From: Bacteroidota bacterium
Lineage (GTDB): Bacteria; Bacteroidota; Ignavibacteria; Ignavibacteriales; SURF-24
Direction of reading: 5' to 3'
Assembly: GCA_030706145.1 (NCBI GenBank)
Contig: JAUZPB010000043.1
Location: forward strand, 1-33,139
DNA length: 33,139 nt
Shown here: piece by piece, positions 25,784 to 33,139 of the stretch
Layout: each line of letters starts with the position of its first letter
Numbering within the stretch: the first letter of the stretch is position 1
Position numbers and translations under genes: made by a program
The notes under the pieces: model-generated
Databases searched by the model: none
What the model saw: only the letters and a program-made list of their open reading frames with translations
Told to the model about the DNA's origin: nothing

Positions 25784-27229
25784 CTATTTTCTTTTAGCCT
25801 CAAGACTTTCTTTTAATATATCATTTACTGCCTTTGGGTTTGCCTTTCCCTTCGTTTCTCTCATAACCTGGCCAACAAGAAATCCAAAAACCTTTTCCTT
25901 TCCCGATAAATACTGCTCAACTTCATTCGGATTATTATTTAAAATCTTCTGAATAGCAGATTCAATTGCAGAGGAATCTGTTATCTGTACAAGGTTTTTC
26001 TCTTTTACAATTACCTCTGGATCTTTACCTTCCTTAAGCATAAAAGGAAAAACATCTTTTGCAATTTTTCCGCTTATTGTATTATTGTTTATTAGGTTAA
26101 TAAGTTTCCCTAACTGAACTGGTTTAATGGAAAAATCCTTTATTGATGTCTTTGTTTCATTAACAACCTTCAATATATCTCCCATTATCCAATTGCTTGC
26201 CGATTTATAGTCGGCTGTTACTTTGGCAACTTCCTCGTAATAATCTGCAAGATCCCGGCTTGAGGTAAGTATATCTGCGTCATATGTTGGAAGCTTATAT
26301 TCACTTGTAAATCTTTGTTTTCTGGCTTCTGGGAGTTCAGGCAAATTTTCTGATATTTCCTTTACCCAATCATTGCTTACAATAACCGGCATAAGATCTG
26401 GCTCTGGAAAGTAGCGGTAGTCATGTGCTTCTTCTTTTCCTCTCATTGGCGAGGCGATGTTAAGATCGGCATTCCATAGTAGTGTCTCCTGAATGACTTT
26501 CCCTCCATCTTCAATTAGCTCTATCTGGCGCTCAATTTCGTAGTTTAAGGCTTTCTCGACATTCTTAAATGAGTTCATATTCTTGATCTCAGTCTTTGTA
26601 CCTAACTTTGTCTCACCCTTTAACCTTACTGAGATATTCGCATCACATCTTAATGATCCTTCTTCCATGTTGCCATCGCATATACTAAGATATTGAACGA
26701 TTTGTTTGATCTTTGAGAGATATTGGTATGCCTCCTCAGCAGATCGCATATCCGGTTCACTTACTATTTCTATCAGGGGAACACCACAGCGGTTTACATC
26801 AACCAGTGTTTCAAATGCCTGATCATGAATTGATTTACCTGCATCTTCTTCCAGGTGAATTCTTGTAATACCTAACCTCTTTGTACTTCCATCAGATAAA
26901 TCAACATCTATATGACCAGCTTCACAAACAGGTAGATCATATTGCGATATCTGGTAACCCTTGGGTAGGTCGGGATAAAAATAATTTTTTCTTGCAAAAA
27001 CTGACTTCTCGTTTATTCGACAGTTCGTAGCAAGCCCCATAAGAACTGCATATTCAACCGCTTTTTTGTTTAATACCGGCAATACACCAGGATGACCAAG
27101 GCATATTGGGCAGACGTTTGTATTAGGTGGATTCCCAAATTTGGTTGAGCAACCGCAAAACAGTTTTGTTTCCGTAAGTAATTGGGCATGGACTTCAAGG
27201 CCAATTACAGCTTCATACTTTGAATTCAT
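25784..27229 (-). CDS. gatB: Asp-tRNA(Asn)/Glu-tRNA(Gln) amidotransferase subunit B
   Basis: This 481-residue protein is GatB, which with GatA and GatC turns misacylated Glu-tRNA(Gln) or Asp-tRNA(Asn) into the correct amidated forms. It opens with [15 protein letters not shown] (4-18), followed by the zinc cysteines [20 protein letters not shown] (about 25-44). Later motifs are [24 protein letters not shown], and EPDLMP. The C-terminal YqeY-like tail (about 330-481) binds tRNA. Length is normal. Neither gatA nor gatC is next to it. The ribosome-binding site is weak. Confidence 0.97.
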   Translation of the reverse strand: MNSKYEAVIGLEVHAQLLTETKLFCGCSTKFGNPPNTNVCPICLGHPGVLPVLNKKAVEYAVLMGLATNCRINEKSVFARKNYFYPDLPKGYQISQYDLPVCEAGHIDVDLSDGSTKRLGITRIHLEEDAGKSIHDQAFETLVDVNRCGVPLIEIVSEPDMRSAEEAYQYLSKIKQIVQYLSICDGNMEEGSLRCDANISVRLKGETKLGTKTEIKNMNSFKNVEKALNYEIERQIELIEDGGKVIQETLLWNADLNIASPMRGKEEAHDYRYFPEPDLMPVIVSNDWVKEISENLPELPEARKQRFTSEYKLPTYDADILTSSRDLADYYEEVAKVTADYKSASNWIMGDILKVVNETKTSIKDFSIKPVQLGKLINLINNNTISGKIAKDVFPFMLKEGKDPEVIVKEKNLVQITDSSAIESAIQKILNNNPNEVEQYLSGKEKVFGFLVGQVMRETKGKANPKAVNDILKESLEAKRK

Positions 27230-27324
27230 ATTCTTTATTTATTTTATTATTTTTTGTTTTACACACTTTTACGAATATAAGTAATTCTTAAAAAAAATGA
27301 CGAACAAAATTTGAATTGTAATGA

Positions 27325-27783
27325 CTAAGGATTTACAGCAATCTTAATTACTGCTTTTCGAATATTGCCTTCTTCGTTAACTAAAGGTGCATGGGCATCT
27401 TCTGGAAAAAAGATTGCAAAGTTTCCAGGTTTTACTGTAACCCAGCAATCAGGAGCATCTGAGAAAAACCCATAATCTTTTTCTTTATCGTAAATAGTAT
27501 CAATTTCTTTGCAGTCTTTAGTTGCTCTCCACCCAATTGTATCTTTTCCTTCAATCGTAAAGTGAATGTCAATATAATTCCGATGAAATTCTAGTTTCGC
27601 ATCTTCCTTCTTTTTACCTTTTTGTCTCGATATTGTGCAGTATAGCTTATCCCCATTGATCTTTATTGTCCCGTCTTCAAAATTGGGAAAGTCTGAGGAA
27701 AGCAAAAACTCAAAGGCTTCGCTAAAAAGGGGAGATAAAGAACTATATTTCTCCAATGTGTTTTCAGTGCTGCTTAAAATCAT
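27325..27783 (-). CDS. YhcH/YjgK/YiaL family cupin-like protein
   Basis: This 152-residue protein belongs to the YhcH/YjgK/YiaL family (DUF386), a metal-binding double-stranded beta-helix. E. coli YhcH (NanQ) acts as a sialic-acid anomerase; other members may act on related sugars. Matching segments are LEFHRNYIDIHFTIEGKDTI (64-83) with His67 and His74, and FFPEDAHAP (125-133) with His131. AAGGGA lies ahead of the ATG. No sialic-acid genes are nearby, so its substrate is open. It lies between nfnB and gatB in the same orientation with 95 and 116 bases on either side. Confidence 0.85.
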   Translation of the reverse strand: MILSSTENTLEKYSSLSPLFSEAFEFLLSSDFPNFEDGTIKINGDKLYCTISRQKGKKKEDAKLEFHRNYIDIHFTIEGKDTIGWRATKDCKEIDTIYDKEKDYGFFSDAPDCWVTVKPGNFAIFFPEDAHAPLVNEEGNIRKAVIKIAVNP

Positions 27784-27844
27784 ACTATTTCCCTTAAAAT
27801 TTGATCAGTTTTGTTGGTATGCAAATATTTGATATGCTTTTACA

Positions 27845-27883
27845 AAATAAAAATAGCTGCCGAAAAAATAGTTTCAGCAGCTA
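27845..27883 (-). terminator. Intrinsic terminator after the NfnB gene
   Basis: TAGCTGC (27854-27860) and GCAGCTA (27877-27883) pair, and four more pairs follow inward after one mismatch. On the minus strand the complement of 27845-27856 gives a T-rich tail. It lies 16 bases past the nfnB stop. Confidence 0.75.
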
Positions 27884-27899
27884 CTAAATTTTTATGGAA

Positions 27900-29324
27900 T
27901 TACCATATTTCTTTATTGCTCAGGTAACTATCAATTGCTTTAGCTGCTTTTCGTCCTGCTCCCATTGCAAGAATTACAGTCGCTCCACCTGTTACAATAT
28001 CTCCACCGGCAAAGACACCTTTTTTTGATGTCTTCATCGTTATATCATCTGCTACAATGTTACCACGCTTATTATATTCAATATCAGGAGTAGTTTTCTG
28101 AATTATTGGATTACTTCCATTTCCAATTGCAACTACTGCCATGTCGATATCCATAAGGTGCTCTGAGCCCTCGACTGCAACTGGTCTTCTTCTTCCGGAG
28201 GCATCTGGCTCGCCGAGTTCCATCTTCTGCAGCTTTACCTGCTTTAACCAGCCATTTTCACCTATAAATTCAATAGGGTTTTCTAATACTAAGAATTCTA
28301 CACCTTCCTGCTTTGCATGGTGAACTTCTTCCTTTCTTGCCGGCAATTCAACTTCACTTCTTCTGTAAATAATGTAGGCTTTCTTTGCTCCTAATCTTTT
28401 TGCAGTCCTTACAGCATCCATCGCCGTGTTTCCACCGCCAAAAACAGCAACATTCTTGTCTTTACAGTTAAATACTGGAGTATCATATTCGGGGAATTTA
28501 TAGGCCTTCATCAGGTTTACCCTTGTCAGGAATTCATTTGATGAATAGACACCATTTAAGTTTTCTCCGGGAATATTAAGGAAATAGGGAAGTCCGGCTC
28601 CAACTGCAATGAAAACGGCATCATAACCGTTTGAGAATAGTTCATCAACAGTGTCTGTAAAACCAATGATTGAATTGGTCTGAAAATCAACTCCAAGCTT
28701 TGTCAAAGCTTCGACTTCTGCTTTTACAATTTCCTTCGGAAGACGAAACTGCGGAATTCCATAGACTAGTACACCACCTATTTCGTGAAGCGCTTCAAAT
28801 ACCGTTACATCGTGCCCCATCTGAATTAAATCACCTGCACAACTAAGTCCTGCAGGTCCGCTTCCTACTATTGCAACCTTTTTCCCAGTCTTTGCTTTTA
28901 CTTCTGGTGTCCTTATTCCAGAGGTGTTTCTCTCATAATCTGCTACAAATCTCTCTAACCTGCCAATTCCAACAGACTCACCTTTCTTTCCAAGTATGCA
29001 AACTGATTCGCACTGCTCTTCCTGTGGACAAACACGCCCGCAAACAGCAGGTAGCGCATTATCTTCTTTTATCTTTGCTGCCGCTGCAAGATAATCCCCC
29101 TTGCTAACAAGCTCAATAAAATCTCTTATCTTTACTCCAACAGGACACCCGGTGGTACAGGAAGGTTTAGGACACTGTATGCATCTTAATGCTTCCATCC
29201 TTGCTAGCTCTTCTGTAAAGCCAAGATTAACTTCGTCAAAATTTGAGGACCTTTCAAAGCTGTCCTGTTCAGGCATCTTTTGACGCGGTATTTTCATTCT
29301 ATCTTTTTTTGACATTTCTTCCAT
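27900..29324 (-). CDS. nfnB: NfnB-type large subunit of NADH-dependent ferredoxin:NADP+ oxidoreductase (GltD/GltA-like)
   Basis: This 474-residue flavoprotein looks like the large subunit of the electron-bifurcating transhydrogenase NfnAB, which couples NADH, ferredoxin and NADPH. The N-terminal part has two sets of cluster cysteines, 48/51/56/60 and 95/99/105/109. FAD binding is at GSGPAGLS (154-161) and NADPH binding at GGGNTAMDA. It is often annotated as glutamate synthase small subunit (gltA/gltD), because it has the same fold. The gene directly upstream on the same strand encodes an NfnA-like partner, 71 bases away, and no glutamate synthase large subunit is present, which favours NfnB. 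TGGAG lies ahead of the ATG. Confidence 0.85.
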   Translation of the reverse strand: MEEMSKKDRMKIPRQKMPEQDSFERSSNFDEVNLGFTEELARMEALRCIQCPKPSCTTGCPVGVKIRDFIELVSKGDYLAAAAKIKEDNALPAVCGRVCPQEEQCESVCILGKKGESVGIGRLERFVADYERNTSGIRTPEVKAKTGKKVAIVGSGPAGLSCAGDLIQMGHDVTVFEALHEIGGVLVYGIPQFRLPKEIVKAEVEALTKLGVDFQTNSIIGFTDTVDELFSNGYDAVFIAVGAGLPYFLNIPGENLNGVYSSNEFLTRVNLMKAYKFPEYDTPVFNCKDKNVAVFGGGNTAMDAVRTAKRLGAKKAYIIYRRSEVELPARKEEVHHAKQEGVEFLVLENPIEFIGENGWLKQVKLQKMELGEPDASGRRRPVAVEGSEHLMDIDMAVVAIGNGSNPIIQKTTPDIEYNKRGNIVADDITMKTSKKGVFAGGDIVTGGATVILAMGAGRKAAKAIDSYLSNKEIW

Positions 29325-29395
29325 TTAAAGCTCCATTTGAGAATCAGATTCCCTACAAAAGACTCTCTCCTTTGGAAAATCCTGACTCGGCATTC

Positions 29396-30235
29396 TTAAT
29401 GTAAATTGTTCATCCTGCATTCATGTTTCTCTAGTGCAAGCTGTTCATCAGTTCTATAAGTCCGGTTCCTCTGTTCTAATAGACTGAAATCTACTTTGTG
29501 TGCATCAAACTCCGGCCCATCAACACAAACAAAGACTGTCTTATTATCAACTGTCGCACGGCATCCACCACACATCCCAGTCCCATCTACCATTATTGGA
29601 TTTAAGCTGACAACAGTTTTTATTCCATATGGCCTTGTAGTCTCTGCAACTGCTTTCATCATTGGAATGGGACCAATTGCTAGAACAAAATCTACTTTTG
29701 TACCGGAATCAATTAGTTCTTTTAGCTTTTGCGTAACAAATCCATGAAATCCATAACTTCCATCATCTGTTGTTGGATATACTTCATCACAGACCTTTTT
29801 TAGCTCATCTTCTAAAATGACAAATTCTTTTGACCGGCCGCCAACAATACTAATAGTATGATTCCCAGCTTGCTTAAGTGCAACTGCAATAGGATATGCA
29901 ATAGCTGTTCCTACTCCACCTCCTATACTTACAGCAGTCCCAAAATGTTCAATATGCGAGGGCTTGCCAAGTGGTCCTACTACATCTTGAATAAAATCAC
30001 CACTGCTCAAAGAATTGAGCTCTTTTGTGGTTTTGCCTACCCCCTGCACGATTATCGTTATTGTATTATCCTCCAGGCTTGAGTCGGCTATTGTTAGCGG
30101 AATTCTTTCTCCACCATCCTTTACCCTAATTATTACAAACTGTCCGGCTCTTCTTTTCTGTGCTATCTTTGGAGCCTCTATTATAAACTTTTTGATATTC
30201 GGGGCAAGGAATTCTGCATGTTTTATTTTATACAT
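29396..30235 (-). CDS. nfnA: NfnA-type small subunit (sulfide/dihydroorotate dehydrogenase-like FAD/NAD-binding protein)
   Basis: This 279-residue protein resembles the FAD- and NAD(H)-binding small subunit of NfnAB. The FAD part (about 1-98) is a ferredoxin-reductase-like barrel with RIPLTIADSS near 44-53. The NAD part (about 100-210) has SIGGGVGTAIAYPIAVALKQ. The C-terminal [2Fe-2S] site reads DGTGMCGGC (217-225), with Asp217, Cys222 and Cys225, and Cys237 further on; this Asp-plus-three-Cys pattern is the NfnA hallmark. It is the first gene of the pair with nfnB. The region to bshB1 (232 bases) is a divergent promoter region. An isolated dihydroorotate dehydrogenase electron-transfer subunit (PyrK) is the alternative. 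Confidence 0.85.
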   Translation of the reverse strand: MYKIKHAEFLAPNIKKFIIEAPKIAQKRRAGQFVIIRVKDGGERIPLTIADSSLEDNTITIIVQGVGKTTKELNSLSSGDFIQDVVGPLGKPSHIEHFGTAVSIGGGVGTAIAYPIAVALKQAGNHTISIVGGRSKEFVILEDELKKVCDEVYPTTDDGSYGFHGFVTQKLKELIDSGTKVDFVLAIGPIPMMKAVAETTRPYGIKTVVSLNPIMVDGTGMCGGCRATVDNKTVFVCVDGPEFDAHKVDFSLLEQRNRTYRTDEQLALEKHECRMNNLH

Positions 30236-30467
30236 AGACTCTATTTTAATTTAAATGTTCTAAACTGCTTCTAATTTGTCCGTTAATATAACTAAATACA
30301 AAGGAAAGAAACAGTTACTAAATTATGGTGTAACACACATATTATAAGTGTGGTCAAATTTAACGATTATTTTTGAAAAATCTCTCATGATTTTCTTTAA
30401 AGATTAATGACTTAAATAAAATTTTTTATTATGTTCATCAATCACAAACAAAGAGAAAAATAAGCCT

Positions 30468-31190
30468 ATGAACTTAGATGCACTTGTCTTTGCTGCGCAT
30501 CCTGATGATGCCGAACTGGCTATGGGAGGTACTATTGCCAAACTTGCCAAACATGATCTGAAAGTAGGAATAATCGATTTCACACGCGGTGAGTTGGGCA
30601 CTCGTGGCTCTGCTGAAGTCCGCCAGAAAGAGGCTTTTCAAGCCGCAATTATTTTGAAGGCTGCTATTCGTGAGAACCTCGGTATACCTGATGGGGATAT
30701 TGAGATAAATAAGGAAAATATTACTAAAGTTATTATGTGCATCAGAAAATATAAGCCTAAATTCATTTTTGCCCCTTACTGCAATGATAGGCACCCTGAC
30801 CATATCCAGGTAAGCCATATTGTCAAAAAGGCTATGTTTTCCAGTGGCCTGGAAAAGATAAAAACATTTGAAAAAGAAAGAAAACAGGATGCCTTTAGAC
30901 CTAAGAAACTTTATTATTATATGCAGACATATACCTTTGAACCTTCATTCATCATAGATATAAGTGAATCATTTGCCGACAAAATGAAGGCTGTAAGTGC
31001 TTATTCCTCCCAGTTTTATAATCCCAAGAGCATCGAACCAGAAACCTTTATTAGTCAACCAAATTTTATCAAATATGTCGAATCCAGAGCTCTGGTCTAT
31101 GGGTTTAAGATTAGTAAAGACTATGGTGAACCTTTTTTCTCTGAGGAGAGTATGGAGTATGACATTATTAAAAGTCTGAAGAATAAATAA
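30468..31190 (+). CDS. bshB1: Bacillithiol biosynthesis deacetylase BshB1
   Basis: This 240-residue protein is a LmbE-like deacetylase of the BshB1 type, which removes the acetyl group from GlcNAc-malate in bacillithiol synthesis. The zinc and catalytic motif AHPDDAE is at 10-16 (His11, Asp13, Asp14), and DRHPDHI (107-113) supplies His109 and His112. FTRGELGTRGS (38-48) is typical of BshB1. Bacillithiol is known in Bacillota and in part of the Bacteroidota/Chlorobiota. The other bsh genes are not in this window. The ATG has only a weak purine-rich stretch upstream. A terminator follows. Confidence 0.9.
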   Translation: MNLDALVFAAHPDDAELAMGGTIAKLAKHDLKVGIIDFTRGELGTRGSAEVRQKEAFQAAIILKAAIRENLGIPDGDIEINKENITKVIMCIRKYKPKFIFAPYCNDRHPDHIQVSHIVKKAMFSSGLEKIKTFEKERKQDAFRPKKLYYYMQTYTFEPSFIIDISESFADKMKAVSAYSSQFYNPKSIEPETFISQPNFIKYVESRALVYGFKISKDYGEPFFSEESMEYDIIKSLKNK

Positions 31191-31221
31191 GCTATATAAG
31201 AATAATTAAGCTTTATTCGAT

Positions 31222-31261
31222 AAGGGGTGTAAATCAAAGGTTTACAACCCTTATTTTTTTT
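31222..31261 (+). terminator. Intrinsic terminator after bshB1
   Basis: AAGGGGTGTAAATC (31222-31235) pairs with GGTTTACAACCCTT (31239-31252) through 14 positions with two G-U pairs, around AAA. An eight-T run follows at 31254-31261. Confidence 0.9.
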
Positions 31262-31282
31262 GCTAAATTGAAAGATTAGCTT

Positions 31283-31663
31283 TTATTCTTCTATCCATTT
31301 CGCTACTGGCTTTCCTAACCATATCCAGGCAATGAAATCTACTACGGGTGGTTCACCTGAAAGCTCTCTTAAACGGCTATTTATCTGCCCGCGATGATAT
31401 TGACTATGCAGTGCTACCTGAAGCATTGATTCCCCAATAGTAATAGGACTAACTTCTCTTCCGGCTTTTTCTTCAAACCATTTTGACCATGGTACCTGAA
31501 GATTAAGATCCTTATCCTGCTCTTTTAGACTCTTTAAAAATATGCCTAGATCTTGATGGTATTCATATCCCCTAATTTCAGCATTTGTATGAAAATTGGA
31601 AGAAATTTTCTTAGAAAAGTCGATCCAATTAAAAGGTGAGTTATTTAAATAAATTTCTTTATT
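31283..31663 (-). pseudogene. Remnant of a DinB-family protein, N-terminus missing
   Basis: On the minus strand, 126 codons are open up to the stop at 31283. They encode the C-terminal part of a DinB-family (four-helix, metal-binding) protein. Diagnostic pieces are [19 protein letters not shown] and the ending [18 protein letters not shown]. Two of the three family metal-ligand histidines are in HSQYHRGQ; the first one and the preceding 40-50 residues are absent. An in-frame stop lies at 31664-31666 and the open stretch has no ATG, GTG or TTG before an internal Met 47 codons from the end. lysA begins 45 bases past the open stretch. It looks like a gene cut off at its 5' end, not a working enzyme. 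Confidence 0.75.
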
Positions 31664-31708
31664 TTAGATCCTAATATTTTTAGTCTTTTTATTTTTTTTC
31701 GAGGAAAA

Positions 31709-32980
31709 ATGCAATTATTTGAACCAGGCCCGTTTCATTACCTTAACAATAAGTTGTTTTGTGAACATAAATCTGTTGAGGAGATTATTTCTACTGTAGG
31801 TACCCCTTCATATATATACAGTAAACAGTATTTTACCGAACGTTTCAAAGAATTTGATGAAGCCTTCAATGATGTTAGTCACTCAATTTTCTTTGCAGTA
31901 AAATCGAATTTTAACCTGAATGTTATGAAAATATTCTCAGACTTGGGCAGTGGTTTAGATGTAAATTCAGCTGGCGAACTCTATAGAGCAAAGAAGATTG
32001 GAACAGATCCTTCAAAAATTATTATGTCTGGAGTAGGTAAAACAAAAGAGGAGATAAAACTAGCTCTTGAATATAATATTAAACTAATTAAGGCTGAGTC
32101 TTTAGAGGAATTAAAAATTATCAACGATGTCGCTGGCCAGCTAGATAAAATTGCAAGAGTAGCCTTTAGAGTAAATCCAAATGTTGATGCTAAGACACAT
32201 CCATATATTTCAACCGGATTAGCAGAAAACAAGTTCGGTATTGATGCTTCAAATGCAGAGGAGATCTATAAGATTGGTTCGGATCTTAAGAATATAGCTC
32301 TTACAGGCCTGGATATGCACATTGGATCACAAATAACAACAACAGCTCCTTTTGTGGAGGCTATTGAAAAAATGGCCGAGCTTTATACTAGAATTAAATC
32401 ATTTGGCATTCCTTTGGCTCATTTCGACATTGGTGGTGGTATAGGCGTAAGATATAAAGATGAAAAGGTCTTTACTCCTCAGGAATTAGCTACAGCTATT
32501 AAACCAATCATTAAACAGTTGAATTGTGAGATAATGTTTGAACCTGGCAGATACCTTACAGCTAATGGCGGAATTTTGGTTGCCGAATTACTCTATACGA
32601 AAAAGAACAGAAACAAAATGTTTTATGTGACAGATGCCGCAATGACTGAACTTATTAGGCCAAGTCTTTATAGCGCTTATCACCATGTTCAACCCGTGGT
32701 AATCAATAGTGAAAGAGAAACTATCAAAGCTGACATTGTTGGCCCTGTCTGCGAAAGCAGCGACTTTATTGCTAAAAACAGGGAGATTCAGCAGTGTCAG
32801 GCAGGCCAAAAACTTGCCGTTATGTCAACAGGTGCTTATGGAATGGTTATGGCTTCTAATTATAATGGTAGGCGCCGTCCGCCAGAAATAATAGTCGATG
32901 GAGATAAATTCTATACCGCAAGAGGCCGTGAAAGCTTTGAACATCTCCTTTGGGATGAAGAAGTAATTAAAGAAATCTAA
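31709..32980 (+). CDS. lysA: Diaminopimelate decarboxylase
   Basis: This 423-residue PLP enzyme converts meso-diaminopimelate to lysine. The PLP lysine is Lys65 in FFAVKSNFNLNV. Further motifs are GSGLDVNSAGEL (about 79-90), GLDMHIGSQI, HFDIGGGIGVRY, EPGRYL, and the substrate-site GPVCESSDF with Cys348. Length is normal. A GAGGA site sits just ahead of the ATG. No other lysine gene is adjacent. The next gene, at 33025, is in the same orientation. Confidence 0.96.
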   Translation: MQLFEPGPFHYLNNKLFCEHKSVEEIISTVGTPSYIYSKQYFTERFKEFDEAFNDVSHSIFFAVKSNFNLNVMKIFSDLGSGLDVNSAGELYRAKKIGTDPSKIIMSGVGKTKEEIKLALEYNIKLIKAESLEELKIINDVAGQLDKIARVAFRVNPNVDAKTHPYISTGLAENKFGIDASNAEEIYKIGSDLKNIALTGLDMHIGSQITTTAPFVEAIEKMAELYTRIKSFGIPLAHFDIGGGIGVRYKDEKVFTPQELATAIKPIIKQLNCEIMFEPGRYLTANGGILVAELLYTKKNRNKMFYVTDAAMTELIRPSLYSAYHHVQPVVINSERETIKADIVGPVCESSDFIAKNREIQQCQAGQKLAVMSTGAYGMVMASNYNGRRRPPEIIVDGDKFYTARGRESFEHLLWDEEVIKEI

Positions 32981-33024
32981 AACAAAATAATTTTTTAGAA
33001 TATTGCTAGAGAAAAATCTTAATC

Positions 33025-33139
33025 ATGCAAAGAAGAAACTTTATACGTACAATTTCTGTAGCTTCTGCTCTCTCTGTTTTGTCTAATAAGATTCCTGCAA
33101 TGACCAATGGACATAATAGTAGTGGTGATGCCACTCAGC
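33025..33139 (+). CDS. N-terminus of a Tat-exported protein (cut by the window end)
   Basis: Only 38 codons lie in the window. They begin MQRRNFIRTISVASALSVLS, which has a twin-arginine RRNFI motif followed by a hydrophobic stretch. This is the usual Tat signal of a folded, often cofactor-binding, periplasmic enzyme. In this phylum many such proteins are oxidoreductases of the Gfo/Idh family, but nothing here identifies the mature part. No strong ribosome-binding site is visible. Confidence 0.6.
   Translation, partial: MQRRNFIRTISVASALSVLSNKIPAMTNGHNSSGDATQ

Noticed and set aside
30474-30818. A 114-codon minus-strand open frame inside bshB1
   Set aside because: It overlaps a well-supported gene with conserved motifs on the other strand and has no family signature.

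Overview
The window is about 33 kb of AT-rich bacterial chromosome that is almost entirely protein-coding. The gene content and order suggest the Bacteroidota/Chlorobiota (FCB) group, most plausibly an Ignavibacteria-like lineage. The reasons are the block rplM-rpsI, rpsB-tsf, pyrH-frr; the block yicC-gmk-omega-coaBC-udg-dnaB; a DUF1460 protein, a DUF4412 protein and a BshB1 bacillithiol deacetylase; and several outer-membrane proteins. This placement is an inference from gene content, not a computed phylogeny. I saw no tRNA, rRNA, CRISPR array, transposase or phage gene.

Layout. 1-2230 (minus): an extended SDR epimerase/dehydratase followed by a deoxyhypusine-synthase-family protein, with a terminator at the window edge. 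2440-4064 (plus): a TonB-like membrane-anchored protein and a secreted DUF4412 protein. 4303-8446 (plus): translation genes rplM, rpsI, rpsB and tsf, then pyrH and frr, with a strong terminator inserted between tsf and pyrH. 8676-10925: a two-domain malic enzyme (maeB). 11054-14494: an envelope cassette of a YkuD-fold protein with Ser in place of the catalytic Cys, a candidate lipoprotein and an Omp85-family outer-membrane protein. 14656-20743: a tightly packed run yicC, gmk, omega, coaBC, family-4 uracil-DNA glycosylase, dnaB and a DUF1460 protein. 20800-21666 (minus): endonuclease IV. 21804-25712 (plus): anmK, an RmlD-like reductase, an Fe-type superoxide dismutase and an outer-membrane beta-barrel protein. 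25784-30235 (minus): gatB, a YhcH-family protein, and the two subunits of an NfnAB-type transhydrogenase. 30468-33139 (plus): bshB1, lysA and the start of a Tat-exported protein; a DinB-family remnant lies on the minus strand between bshB1 and lysA.

Most of the region is housekeeping: translation, nucleotide and cofactor synthesis, replication and repair, peptidoglycan recycling and precursors, and redox (NfnAB, MaeB, SOD, bacillithiol). I found no clear defence island or large novel system. The best leads are the Cys-to-Ser YkuD protein coupled to a lipoprotein and an Omp85 protein, the bacterial deoxyhypusine-synthase homologue next to an SDR enzyme, the N-terminally deleted DinB gene that carries no usable start codon, the tsf/pyrH intergenic terminator, and some intergenic repeats and hairpins.
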